A DNA stretch of 64,000 bases from Gluconacetobacter diazotrophicus PA1 5. GTDB taxonomy: Bacteria; Pseudomonadota; Alphaproteobacteria; Acetobacterales; Acetobacteraceae. The DNA is taken from NCBI RefSeq assembly GCF_000067045.1, contig NC_010125.1, positions 1,588,001 to 1,652,000 of the forward strand, written 5' to 3'. The notes below the pieces were generated by a model. That model was not told the DNA's origin. It saw only the letters and a program-made list of their open reading frames with translations, and searched no databases. The translations under genes and the position numbers were made by a program. This document shows, piece after piece, positions 9,584 through 17,695 of the stretch; position 1 is the stretch's first letter; each line of letters starts with the position of its first letter.

Positions 9584-9602
9584 TTTTCCCATTATGGGAA
9601 AA
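9584..9602. promoter_or_regulatory. 19-bp palindrome upstream of the integrase
   Basis: TTTTCCC, ATTAT, GGGAAAA form a perfect 7-bp inverted repeat ending four bases before the integrase start codon. It could be an operator for an autoregulatory protein or a hairpin covering the ribosome binding site. No other use is evident. Confidence 0.45.
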
Positions 9603-9642
9603 TTTCCTCTCGGACAAAATGCCTCTGTTTTTCAACAGTTTA

Positions 9643-9728
9643 TGGTGCGAACTGCGGGACTCGAACCCGCACGCCCTTGCGGGCGCAAGATTTTAAGTCT
9701 CGTGCGTCTACCATTCCGCCAAGCTCGC
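9643..9728 (-). tRNA. tRNA-Leu (anticodon TAA), encoded CCA
   Basis: Read on the minus strand, the acceptor arm GCGAGCT pairs with AGTTCGC, followed by discriminator A and an encoded CCA (9643-9645). The anticodon loop is CTTAAAA, giving TAA. The long variable arm (TTGCGCCCGCAAGGGCGT) is typical of class II tRNA-Leu, and the T arm contains GGTTCGAGTCC. The 3' half is the likely attachment site for the adjacent integrase; the second attachment copy would be left of the window. Confidence 0.96.
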
Positions 9729-9803
9729 CCGGCCCGTCATCTAGCATACTCGCGGGGCCGGTAAAATCCGGCGGCGCATGTTTGGCGCATGTTTTCTGCC
9801 GGG

Positions 9804-10526
9804 TCACGACGCGCGCAGCAGGGCGGGGCCGTGACGGCGCAGCCAGGCTTCGGCCGTGTGGCGATGGGGGGTCAGGCTGGTAACCAGCATCCAGAAATCG
9901 GGCCCGTGATTCAGGTGCCGCAGATGCGCCAGTTCATGGGCGATGACGTAGTGCTGGATTTCTGCCGGGGCCATCAGCAGGCGCCAGCTCAGCATCACCG
10001 AGCCGTCGGATGTGCAACTGCCCCAGCGGCTGCTGGTATCCTTGACCGTCAGCCGCCGGGGACGCAGGCCGGACTGGTCGGCCAGCAGCGCCATGCGCGC
10101 GCCCAGCCGGCGCCCGGCCTCCTGCCGCAGGAAGGCGGCCAGGCGGCGACGGAGGAACGGGGCCTCGCCGCTGACCATGACGGTATCCCCCTCGATCCAC
10201 ACGCCGCGCCGTCCGTCGGGGCAATGGCGGATCGTATGCGGATGTCCGTCCAGCAGCACCTGGCCGCCGTCATGCCACGGCGATTCCGCCGGCAGGCGGT
10301 CCAGCCGCGTCGTTATCCAGATGGCATGGGTCCGCAGCAGGGCCAGTCCGGCCTCGCGCCCCACGCGGGGCGGCAGGGTGACGACGACGGCCGGGCTGCG
10401 CGGATCGATCCGCAGCGAAACGCGCCGCGCGCGGGCGGACCGGCGCCAGCGGACGGGAATGTCGCGCCCCGCCAGCCGGATATTCTCCTCCCCCACCTGC
10501 TCCGGGCTGGAGAGGCCGGCCATCAT
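9804..10526 (-). CDS. YgjP-like M48-type metallopeptidase (DUF45)
   Basis: This 240-residue protein of the SprT/YgjP (UTP pyrophosphatase-like, M48-related) group has the zinc motif [16 protein letters not shown] near the C terminus, where HExxH and a downstream His bind metal. Upstream is the family signature [20 protein letters not shown]. The start at 10526 (MMAGLSS) overlaps the stop of the preceding gene as ATGA, so the two are translationally coupled. The substrate is unknown. The gene is just outside the island, next to tRNA-Leu, and belongs to the chromosomal backbone. Confidence 0.85.
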   Translation of the reverse strand: MMAGLSSPEQVGEENIRLAGRDIPVRWRRSARARRVSLRIDPRSPAVVVTLPPRVGREAGLALLRTHAIWITTRLDRLPAESPWHDGGQVLLDGHPHTIRHCPDGRRGVWIEGDTVMVSGEAPFLRRRLAAFLRQEAGRRLGARMALLADQSGLRPRRLTVKDTSSRWGSCTSDGSVMLSWRLLMAPAEIQHYVIAHELAHLRHLNHGPDFWMLVTSLTPHRHTAEAWLRRHGPALLRAS

Positions 10527-11005
10527 GCCGGGCGGCGGATACGCGGGCGGCGCGGACGCGGCATCGTGCCGGGCCAGTCGGCGATGTGATGTTCCAGCGG
10601 GCCGGCCCGGCGTTCGCTGACCGCGCGGCCGCGCACCGAAATCCCGGCCTCGTGCACCGTATCGGGCGAGCCGGAGACCAGCGGGTGCCACCAGGCCAGC
10701 GTCTGCCCCTCGGCCAGCAGGCGATAGGCGCAGGAGGGCGGCAGCCAGTCGATATCGGCCAGGGCCGCCGGGGTCAGCTGCACGCAGTCGGGCACCTTGC
10801 GCCGGCGCTGCGCGTAATCGGAACAGCGGCAGCTTTCCAGGTCCAGCAGGCGGCAGGCGACGTCGGTGTACAGGACCTGATCCGTGACATCCTCGCGCAG
10901 TTTATGCAGGCAGCAGCGCCCGCACCCGTCGCAGAGCGATTCCCACTCCTCGGTCGTCATCTCGTCCAGGCTGCGGACTTGCCAGAAAGGGGGCGTATCG
11001 GTCAT
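10523..11005 (-). CDS. YcgN-family cysteine cluster protein (UPF0260)
   Basis: This 160-residue cytosolic protein matches the YcgN family. It carries [12 protein letters not shown] (about residues 25-36), then [17 protein letters not shown] and VPDCVQL, a Cys pattern that may bind zinc or an Fe-S cluster. [14 protein letters not shown] and [10 protein letters not shown] are further conserved blocks. The C terminus is Arg/Pro rich. The function in the family is not established. It heads a two-gene unit with the metallopeptidase. Confidence 0.85.
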   Translation of the reverse strand: MTDTPPFWQVRSLDEMTTEEWESLCDGCGRCCLHKLREDVTDQVLYTDVACRLLDLESCRCSDYAQRRRKVPDCVQLTPAALADIDWLPPSCAYRLLAEGQTLAWWHPLVSGSPDTVHEAGISVRGRAVSERRAGPLEHHIADWPGTMPRPRRPRIRRPA

Positions 11006-11060
11006 GGCCGAACCTCATACTGAATCCGGCACGGACTGAGAAGGAAAACGACCGCCGGCC

Positions 11061-11510
11061 CTATCGCCCGCCAGACACACCGGCCAGCACCGCCCCGCCG
11101 GCCGCCAGGCCCAGCGCCACCAGGCCGGCCGGCCCCAGCAGCGGCAGCCACAGCCCGCGCGCCCGCGCGCCCGGCCCGGCGCCCAGCCCCGCTGCCGTGC
11201 GGGTCAGCCCCGGCGGCAGGCGATCCAGCGCGCGCAACGGCGCAAGCAGGACCAGCGGCACCAGGCAGAATCCCTGCAGCATCGCCCGGACCGCCGGGTC
11301 ACCGGACACGAGGCCGGGAAGTGCCGCCGCCACCACGCCGGGAATGGCCAGCGCCAGGGCCGCCGCCCGGCCGGCGGACAGCACGCGCCCCCACCCGCCG
11401 GCACGCAGCAGCAGGCAGGCCCCGCACACCACGCCCCCGCCCCCTGCCGCTGCGACAAGGCGGATGACCACGGCCGGCCAGGACAGGCCGGCCAGCGACA
11501 GGCCGGTCAC
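11061..11510 (-). CDS. short ABC permease-like membrane protein with EAA-type loop
   Basis: This 149-residue protein has about four hydrophobic segments. TRTAAGLGAGPGARARGLWL (about residues 103-122) followed by PLLGPAGLVALGLA resembles the cytoplasmic EAA loop of binding-protein-dependent permeases. Normal permeases have about 260-300 residues and six segments, so about half is missing. It starts at GTG 11510, overlapping the stop of the binding-protein gene. Together with the degenerate ATPase this looks like a reduced spermidine/putrescine-type system; whether it transports anything is unclear. Confidence 0.55.
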   Translation of the reverse strand: MTGLSLAGLSWPAVVIRLVAAAGGGGVVCGACLLLRAGGWGRVLSAGRAAALALAIPGVVAAALPGLVSGDPAVRAMLQGFCLVPLVLLAPLRALDRLPPGLTRTAAGLGAGPGARARGLWLPLLGPAGLVALGLAAGGAVLAGVSGGR

Positions 11511-12442
11511 GGCGTCGCCAGCCAGTCCGCGAACCGCTTGGCCAACCCGGGCAGATGGGCCTGCCAGAACGCGGCGTCCATCGGCATCGGCTGCAGCGAC
11601 GGATCGTCGGGGCGGGCGTGGTACAGGCCGGCGAAGCGCGCGATCTGCTCGGGCTGGGACATATAATGCAGCAGGGCGCGGGCCCGGTCGCGAACCGTGC
11701 TGTCCAGCCCCGGTGCGACACCCCAGGACAGGCCGTCATCCAGGCTCTGCGCCCACTGGAGGCCGACATCGCGGTGGCCGGAACTGGCCGACGCCGCGAC
11801 CTCGCCCCCCGCGGCGCTGGTCATCAGCACGCTGCCGTCACCTATGATCCGCGCGGATTCCGCGGCGCTGGTCCACCAGACGATATAGGGACGCAACTGG
11901 CTGAGCTTGTGGAACGCGCGGTCGACCCCCTCGGGCGTCGCCAGCACGGTATAGACGTCCGACGGCGCCACGCCGTCGGCCATCAGGGCGATTTCCAGCG
12001 TCGAGCGCGGGTCCTTGCGCAGGCCGCGCTTGCCGGGATAGCGGACGATGTTCCAGAAATCGCTCCAGTGCGGGGCGGCCGGAATGCGGCCACGGTCCCA
12101 TGCCAGGGCAATGCCGTCATGCAGCGCGGGCACGCCGCACGCATCCGCGCTGCCGGGGCTGCCGCCCAGGCGCTGCAGGCGGCCCTGCATGCAGGCGATG
12201 CGGGCCGTGCTGTCCTCCACCAGGGCCAGGGCCCAGGCATGCCGGCCCGCCGGAGCGGGCAGGCTGCCGCCATCCCACACATAGCGGAGGATTCCGGTCC
12301 CCGTACTGGCGGCGAAGGGACGAAAGAAGGCCTGGTCCTGCGCCTTGCCCAGGGCGCCGCCCCAGCCTTCGACAACCAGGGCGTGCGCCCGCCATCCGGC
12401 CCGGGCATCGTTCCCGACCAGTACCGTGAGACAGAACAGCAC
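11507..12442 (-). CDS. periplasmic solute-binding protein, PotD-like
   Basis: The ORF encodes about 311 residues with a hydrophobic N terminus (VLFCLTVLVGNDARA) that looks like the end of a signal peptide. The GTG at 12442 probably misses the basic n-region: in-frame codons upstream read PSRRLFGTF, but no standard start codon was found there. LVVEGWGGALGKAQDQAFFRPF and HDGIALAWDRG resemble PotD-type extracellular binding proteins, as do SDFWNIVRYPGKRGLRKDPR and the C-terminal YHARPDDPSLQPMP. The genes order as ATPase, binding protein, permease on one strand. The ligand is unknown; polyamines are a family-based guess. Confidence 0.7.
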   Translation of the reverse strand: MLFCLTVLVGNDARAGWRAHALVVEGWGGALGKAQDQAFFRPFAASTGTGILRYVWDGGSLPAPAGRHAWALALVEDSTARIACMQGRLQRLGGSPGSADACGVPALHDGIALAWDRGRIPAAPHWSDFWNIVRYPGKRGLRKDPRSTLEIALMADGVAPSDVYTVLATPEGVDRAFHKLSQLRPYIVWWTSAAESARIIGDGSVLMTSAAGGEVAASASSGHRDVGLQWAQSLDDGLSWGVAPGLDSTVRDRARALLHYMSQPEQIARFAGLYHARPDDPSLQPMPMDAAFWQAHLPGLAKRFADWLATP

Positions 12443-12549
12443 GAAGGTCCCGAACAGGCGCCGGGACGGACGCGGGAACGGACGGAGGGACGGACGGGAC
12501 GAACCGGACAGGGGGCTGAACTTTCGAAGGGCAGAACGAGGGCGGAACG

Positions 12550-13659
12550 CTACCCTATTTCAGCACGAAACGGAAAGGCTACGGCATGTGCCGGCTGCCA
12601 CGCCAGCAGTGCGGGCCGGCCGGGCACCAGGCCCGCCAGGGTCTGTGCCGGCGGGCGCCGGACCAGGACCTCCTGCCCGTCCCCCAGGCGGAACCGCAGG
12701 CGGACGTGGTCGCCCATGTGATGCAGCGCGATCAGGGTCGCGGGCAGGTCGCCCTCCTCGCCCTCGGACGGGCGGCCCGTGGGAAACAGGGTGGCGATGC
12801 GATCGGGGCGGATGCACAGCGTGCAGAGTGCATCGGCCGCCAGCCCCCCGGCGGCCGCGGCCTCGACCACCGCGCCGCTGGCCAGGCGGACACGGGCCAG
12901 GTCGTCCTCCACCCACGCGACGCGGCCGGTCAGGGCATTGGCGTCCCCGAACGCGGTGGCCACCCGGTCGCAGGCGGGGCGGTCGAACAGGTCGGCCGCC
13001 TGCCCCACCTGCAATAGCGCGCGGCCGGACAGGATGCCGATCCGCCCGCCCAGCAGCAGCGCGTCCTCGCGGTCGCGGGTGGCCAGAAGCATCGTCAGCC
13101 CCCGCGCCCGCATCAGGCGCCCCAGAAGCTGGCGCATCGCCCGCCTGCCTTCGGGCTCCAGGCTTGCGAACGGGTCGTCCAGCAGCAGCATCGGGGGCGC
13201 GAAGACCAGAAGCCGGCCCAGGCGCGCACGCCACGAGTCCTCGGGGTCCAGATCGCGGGGATGACGGGCCGCCTGGCCGTCCAGCCCGGTCAGGGCCAGG
13301 ATTTCATCGACCCGGGCGGCGGCGGCGGCGCGCGAAAGACCGCGTGCGCGCAGCGGGAAGGCCAGGTTCTGCCGCACCGTCAGGTGCGCGAACAGCGGGT
13401 CGCGCGCGCTGAACAGCCCCATGCCCCGCCCGCCGGGCACCAGCGCCGACACCTCCCGCCCGTCGACCAGGATATCGCCGGCCGGACACGGCAGGTGGCC
13501 GGCCAGCGTGTCCAGCACGCGGGACAGGTCGGCCGCGCGATGGCCCAGCAGCGCCAGGCAGGTGCCGGGATCGATCTGGAAGGTCAGTGCCGGCGTCGAT
13601 TGCCCCAGCGGGGCACACACAAGTCCGCGAACGTCAAGACGTGGAGAGAAGGGAGACAT
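12550..13659 (-). CDS. PotA-like ABC protein with degenerate ATPase motifs
   Basis: The overall fold and length (369 residues, C-terminal TOBE-like part) match spermidine/putrescine ABC ATPases. The Walker A position reads LLGHRAADLSRVLDTLAG, lacking GKT. The Q-loop glutamine is absent (LFSARDPLFAHLTV). The signature region is DPEDSWRARLGRLL instead of LSGGQ. Walker B ends LLLDDP with Asp for Glu, and the H-loop reads ATRDREDAL with Arg for His. The frame is nonetheless fully open. The start at 13659 (MSPFSPRLD) is preferred over longer in-frame extensions that overlap the divergent gene. It likely cannot hydrolyse ATP. Confidence 0.72.
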   Translation of the reverse strand: MSPFSPRLDVRGLVCAPLGQSTPALTFQIDPGTCLALLGHRAADLSRVLDTLAGHLPCPAGDILVDGREVSALVPGGRGMGLFSARDPLFAHLTVRQNLAFPLRARGLSRAAAAARVDEILALTGLDGQAARHPRDLDPEDSWRARLGRLLVFAPPMLLLDDPFASLEPEGRRAMRQLLGRLMRARGLTMLLATRDREDALLLGGRIGILSGRALLQVGQAADLFDRPACDRVATAFGDANALTGRVAWVEDDLARVRLASGAVVEAAAAGGLAADALCTLCIRPDRIATLFPTGRPSEGEEGDLPATLIALHHMGDHVRLRFRLGDGQEVLVRRPPAQTLAGLVPGRPALLAWQPAHAVAFPFRAEIG

Positions 13660-13732
13660 GCAAAAACCGAAACCTGACGAACGAGCGACGCGTTGGGTAG
13701 AGTGTAGACAACCCGGATGAAGGATACGACCT

Positions 13733-14011
13733 GTGTTCCGAAGCAAGGCCAAAAAACCCACCCAGGAAGCCCTGAAGGCGACCCATGACGAACTGACATC
13801 GCTGAAGGAACAGGTCGAGCGCCTGATGAACGCGCACGTGACCCCGGTGCTGGCGGACGCCGCCGATCGGGCGGAGCATGTCGTTGCCAATGCGCGCGAA
13901 CTGACGGATCATCAGATGAAGGACGTCACGAACCGCGTGCGCGCGAAGCCTCTGGTCGCCATCGCCATTGTCGCCGCGATCGGCTATCTGGCCGGACGCG
14001 CGTCCCGGTAA
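13733..14011 (+). CDS. ElaB/YqjD-type DUF883 membrane-anchored protein
   Basis: This 92-residue protein has a predicted coiled coil (ATHDELTSLKEQVERLM and following) and a single C-terminal membrane anchor, PLVAIAIVAAIGYLAGRASR. That is the layout of ElaB/YqjD proteins, which tether to the inner membrane and have been linked to ribosome association in stationary phase. The start is GTG 13733 with AAGGAT upstream. It is divergent from the ABC locus and is followed 42 bp later by a YqjE-like gene. Confidence 0.8.
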   Translation: MFRSKAKKPTQEALKATHDELTSLKEQVERLMNAHVTPVLADAADRAEHVVANARELTDHQMKDVTNRVRAKPLVAIAIVAAIGYLAGRASR

Positions 14012-14053
14012 GGCGCGCCCGGCCAAACGCAGCAGAGGGACGAAGCGAGGACC

Positions 14054-14494
14054 ATGAGAATAGCCGAACTTGGAAAGGCCACTGTCCAGGCGGAACTGAC
14101 CGTACGCCGCCAGATGGCCGTCCGCATAGGCCGGCAGGCGGCTTTCCTGGTCATCGCGGGGGTGTTTGGCCTTCTGGCCGTGCTGTCCGGCCATGCCCTG
14201 CTATGGGCCTTCGCCGTCCAGGTGCTGAAGTTCAGCGTGCTGTGGGCGGCGGTGCTGGTCTTCGCCGTCGATGCGGTGATGGCCCTTCTGTTCCTTCTGC
14301 TGGGCCGCCGCTCGATCATGACGCCCGCGGAAATCCGCGCGCGCTTCGAGCGCGACCATGCGATCAACGAACTGCGCCAGGCCATGGCCCTGACGGCGGT
14401 CACCACCGCCGTCGCCGGGCCTGTCGGCCGCCAGGCCGGGCGGGCAATCTGGCACATCGTCCGCTCCGTCTTCGGCGGCAAGGGACGCGTCTGA
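14054..14494 (+). CDS. YqjE-like phage holin family membrane protein
   Basis: This 146-residue protein has two central membrane segments (AAFLVIAGVFGLLAVLSGHALLW at about 30-52 and LWAAVLVFAVDAVMALLFLLLG at about 62-84) flanked by charged helices. This matches the YqjE/Holin-X group usually found with ElaB/YqjD genes, as here. GGGACGAAGCGAGGACC precedes the ATG. Its role is not established; despite the family name nothing indicates phage lysis. Confidence 0.72.
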   Translation: MRIAELGKATVQAELTVRRQMAVRIGRQAAFLVIAGVFGLLAVLSGHALLWAFAVQVLKFSVLWAAVLVFAVDAVMALLFLLLGRRSIMTPAEIRARFERDHAINELRQAMALTAVTTAVAGPVGRQAGRAIWHIVRSVFGGKGRV

Positions 14495-14693
14495 CAGCCT
14501 GCCCACCGGCAGCCTGTCCACGGGCGCGCGCCCGGGCAATCCGCCGCGCGCCCGCATTCCCCCCCGGCATATCGCCAGCATATCGTTAGTCCCCGGTAAG
14601 GCGAGAGACGACATTGCCGATTGGGGACCATGCCGAAATTGCATTGGCCCCAGCCCGGCATTTCTGGAAACGTGCACTTGATCCATATCATCG

Positions 14694-14720
14694 TGAGCAT
14701 ACGAACCATTCGGATGCTCA
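14694..14720. promoter_or_regulatory. inverted repeat upstream of the MarR gene, candidate operator
   Basis: TGAGCAT (14694-14700) and ATGCTCA (14714-14720) form a perfect 7-bp inverted repeat with a 13-bp spacer. It ends 31 bp before the marR start at 14752. A site of this kind is expected for autoregulation by a MarR dimer. The assignment rests on position and symmetry only. Confidence 0.5.
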
Positions 14721-14751
14721 TCAGTGTCAGGGAAATCAGGTAGCATCACGG

Positions 14752-15243
14752 ATGGACGACTCCGAGCGTAGCGTGCGGGAACGGTCCTTTGGACGTCGTC
14801 TGGCCCATCTGGGAGCAGCCTGGCGCCGCCAGATCGATCACGATCTGCGGGATTTCGGCCTGACCGAAGCCACGTGGCGCCCCATCCTCTATCTGGGCCA
14901 GCTTCCTGCCCCGGTGCGCCAGACCGCCCTGGCGCGGGTGCTGGACATCGAGGCCCCGTCCCTGGCGCGGCTGCTGGACGTGCTGGAACGGCAGGGCCTG
15001 ATCGTCCGCATCCGCGACGAGGAAGACCGGCGGTCCAATCTGGTGCGCCTGACCCGGCAGGGCCACGCGATCGAACAGCAGGTGCGCCAGGCGGCCGACA
15101 GCGTCTCCGCACGGTTGCTGGCCACCGTCACCGACGATGAACTGCAGACCTGCTACGCGGTGTTCGACCGGATCGACTCCGCGCTGGGCGCGCGGCGCGA
15201 CCCCTCGTCCCGCAGGCCCACGAAGATGGGCGCCGTCGCATGA
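14752..15243 (+). CDS. MarR-family transcriptional regulator
   Basis: This 163-residue winged-helix repressor shows the MarR pattern: RQTALARVLDIEAPSLARLL (DNA-recognition region), VLERQGLIVRIRDEEDRRSNLVRLT (wing with the DxRS-type loop) and a helical dimer end. The start MDDSERS at 14752 is chosen over an upstream ATG because AGGTAG lies at the right distance and family length fits. It overlaps the following FUSC gene as ATGA, so it likely controls its own operon in response to an aromatic or phenolic ligand. Confidence 0.88.
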   Translation: MDDSERSVRERSFGRRLAHLGAAWRRQIDHDLRDFGLTEATWRPILYLGQLPAPVRQTALARVLDIEAPSLARLLDVLERQGLIVRIRDEEDRRSNLVRLTRQGHAIEQQVRQAADSVSARLLATVTDDELQTCYAVFDRIDSALGARRDPSSRRPTKMGAVA

Positions 15244-17468
15244 GGCTGATCCCGCCCGGCGGCTCGTTGTCCCTGTCACGGTCCCTGCTGCGTTTCGGCA
15301 CCTTCGCCTTTCCGGAATGGACGTCGGTCGCGCCCACGCTGGGCTATTCGGCCCGCGCGCTGCTGGCCGTGGGCCTTGCGCTGTTCCTGGCCTTCTATTT
15401 CCAGCTCCAGACCCCGATGTCGTCGGTCACGACGGTCCTGATCGTCGCCAACCCGGTCGTGGGCGCGATGGTGTCCAAGAGCTTCTGGCGCATCTTCGGC
15501 ACCGTGATCGGCGCGACGGCGGCCATCGTCCTGATGGCGGCCTTTCCGCAGTCGCCCCTGCTGTATTTCATGGGATTGTCGACCATCATCGGCATCGCGT
15601 GCTGCGTGTCCACGCTGCTGCGGTTCTACAAGGCGTATGCCGCGGTGCTGACGGGCTATACGATCGTACTGATCTCGGTATCGGCCTTTGCCGCCCCCGA
15701 CCATATCTTCATGGCGGCCATGTCGCGCCTGTCGGCGGTCACGGTCGGAATCCTCAGCACGGCCGTCGTGTTCCTGGTCACCACCATCAGCCGGCCCGAG
15801 ACCGTGCTGCGCCAGGTGGACCAGACCCTGCGCAACATCGCCCTGCAGCTTTCGCATTCCGCCGACCATGACGGGGCCGCGGTCGACCACACCCCGATGC
15901 CCGACGACAGCGGCCAGCCGCTGTCGTTCCGCGCCATGACGATGACCAGCTACGACGCGCGGGCGCGCCTGCTGTCGCAGGCCAACGCCCTGGTCGAGGC
16001 GATCGAATATGCCGCCGCCGACAATTTCGCCATCGGGCGGCGGGCCCGGGGCCTGCGCGCCGGCGTGGCCCGCCTGCTGGGCCTGCTGAGCACCCATCAC
16101 CCGGTCTGGCGCGAACAGCCGTCCCGCACCCCCCAGGCGGTCCGGGCGCGGCAGATCGTGCAGGACGTCATGGCGGCCTTCGCCGCCACCCCGGCGGAAA
16201 ACCTGCATCTGGACGACCCCGGCCAGATGCGCGCCGCATCGCGGGCCGCCATCGCCACGCTGGATGAACTGGCCGAGGAAACCGAGGACCTGCCGACGAT
16301 CGCGTTCATCGACAACGAACGCGACATCCTGGACCAGATGCGCGCCGCGCTGGAGGATTTCGTCGGGCCGCAGCGGCATATCCGCCGCATCCGGCTGAAG
16401 GTCTATTTCGACTGGCCGGCGGCGCTGCGCAACGGCGCGCGCGGGGCGTGCGTGACGCTGCTGGGCTGCCTGATGTGGTATGTCTGCCGCTGGTCGAGCG
16501 GCGCGAACATGCTGACCTACCTGATCCCGGCATCGTGCCTGCTGGCGACCAGTCCCCTGGCGTCGCGGGCCAGCGTCATGTTCGCCAGCGGCACCCTGGC
16601 CGCGATCCCGGCCGCCTTCATCTGCCAGACCTACATGCTGCCCCGCATCGACGGGTATCCGCTGCTGTGGCTGTCGCTGTCGGTCTGCCTGCTGCCGGGA
16701 ATCTGGATCCAGTTCCATCCCCGCCATGCCATGCGCGGCTTCGGCTATGCGGTGTTCTTCAACGCCATGGTGCAGATCCGCAACCCGATTGCCTATGACG
16801 ACCTGTCGCTGATGAATCTGTGGCTGTCCTACCTGATCGCGCTGATCGGCCTGGCGCTGGTGTTCCGGGTGATCCTTCCGGCCGATCACCGGCTGGATAC
16901 CGGACGCCTGGTCATGTCGATCAACCGCGCGACCGAACGGCTGGCCCGCCAGCCGCTTCACCGTCCCGTGGACTGGACGGTATGGGAAAACCTGCAGATG
17001 CAGAAAATCCTGCGGATGATCCAGCGCTTTTCCCTGGTCGCCCCCCCGATTCGGGTTTACGAAACCACCGACGCGGCGTTCGTCTGCGTCTCGGTCGGCC
17101 GGCTGATCACCCGCCTGCGCCGGCTGGCGCTGCACCCCGCGGTGCATGAACAGGATCGCGCGCGCACCCGCGCCGCGCTGGCGGCATTCCGGCATCTGAG
17201 CAGCCATCCGCACCGGACCGCCCTGGCCCTGCGCGCCGCCGCGCTGGACATCATGGCCCATGTCGAAGGACGCGAGGCCGCGTCGCACGTCCCCACCCGA
17301 CGGATTGCCGCCTGCCTGGAACAGGCGTCGCTTCTGCTGGACGCGACGCCCGGCTTCTTCCACAAACGGGGCCCCCTGCAATTGTCGAGCGACATGCCCG
17401 GGGCCAATAACAGGCTGAACATAGCCATCCAACCCGCAACGACTCCGTTCGGAATGAAAGCCGCGTGA
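15240..17468 (+). CDS. FUSC-family efflux protein (AaeB-like)
   Basis: This 742-residue inner-membrane protein has two blocks of hydrophobic segments, about residues 25-185 and 400-550, each followed by a soluble region. That is the FUSC/AaeB layout for aromatic acid or fusaric acid efflux. It is flanked by marR and by DUF1656, HlyD and outer-membrane genes, a standard five-gene arrangement. Its end overlaps the next start (TGATG). The substrate cannot be read from sequence. Confidence 0.87.
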   Translation: MRLIPPGGSLSLSRSLLRFGTFAFPEWTSVAPTLGYSARALLAVGLALFLAFYFQLQTPMSSVTTVLIVANPVVGAMVSKSFWRIFGTVIGATAAIVLMAAFPQSPLLYFMGLSTIIGIACCVSTLLRFYKAYAAVLTGYTIVLISVSAFAAPDHIFMAAMSRLSAVTVGILSTAVVFLVTTISRPETVLRQVDQTLRNIALQLSHSADHDGAAVDHTPMPDDSGQPLSFRAMTMTSYDARARLLSQANALVEAIEYAAADNFAIGRRARGLRAGVARLLGLLSTHHPVWREQPSRTPQAVRARQIVQDVMAAFAATPAENLHLDDPGQMRAASRAAIATLDELAEETEDLPTIAFIDNERDILDQMRAALEDFVGPQRHIRRIRLKVYFDWPAALRNGARGACVTLLGCLMWYVCRWSSGANMLTYLIPASCLLATSPLASRASVMFASGTLAAIPAAFICQTYMLPRIDGYPLLWLSLSVCLLPGIWIQFHPRHAMRGFGYAVFFNAMVQIRNPIAYDDLSLMNLWLSYLIALIGLALVFRVILPADHRLDTGRLVMSINRATERLARQPLHRPVDWTVWENLQMQKILRMIQRFSLVAPPIRVYETTDAAFVCVSVGRLITRLRRLALHPAVHEQDRARTRAALAAFRHLSSHPHRTALALRAAALDIMAHVEGREAASHVPTRRIAACLEQASLLLDATPGFFHKRGPLQLSSDMPGANNRLNIAIQPATTPFGMKAA

Positions 17469-17662
17469 TGCTGACCGAGTTCAATTTCTTCGGCGTGTTC
17501 ATGGCGCCGATCGTCGTCTACGCGATCGCCGCCCTGCCGGTGACCATGCTGATCCGCTTCCTGCTGTGGTGGAGCGGCATCATGAAATGGTTCTGGCACC
17601 TCGCGCTGTTCGAGGTCGCCTTGTACACCTGCGTGCTCTGCCTGCTGATCCTGTACGTCTGA
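17468..17662 (+). CDS. DUF1656 small membrane protein (AaeX-like)
   Basis: This 64-residue protein (from ATG 17468; GTG 17465 adds one residue) begins MLTEFNFFGVFMAPIVVYAI and has two membrane segments. It matches AaeX/DUF1656 proteins found between FUSC and HlyD genes. The start overlaps the stop of the FUSC gene. It presumably supports assembly of the pump, but its role is not defined. Confidence 0.85.
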   Translation: MLTEFNFFGVFMAPIVVYAIAALPVTMLIRFLLWWSGIMKWFWHLALFEVALYTCVLCLLILYV

Positions 17663-17695
17663 ACGACTATCCCCTGGAAGGTTCGAGATCCTGCA

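Noticed and set aside
14054-14494. Phage holin gene indicating a prophage
   Set aside because: The family name is misleading; it pairs with an ElaB/YqjD gene as in ordinary chromosomes, and no phage gene is near.
15276-17432. 718-codon minus-strand open frame opposite the FUSC gene
   Set aside because: High-GC shadow: rich in Gln, His and Arg without domains, while the plus strand has a clear FUSC family protein.
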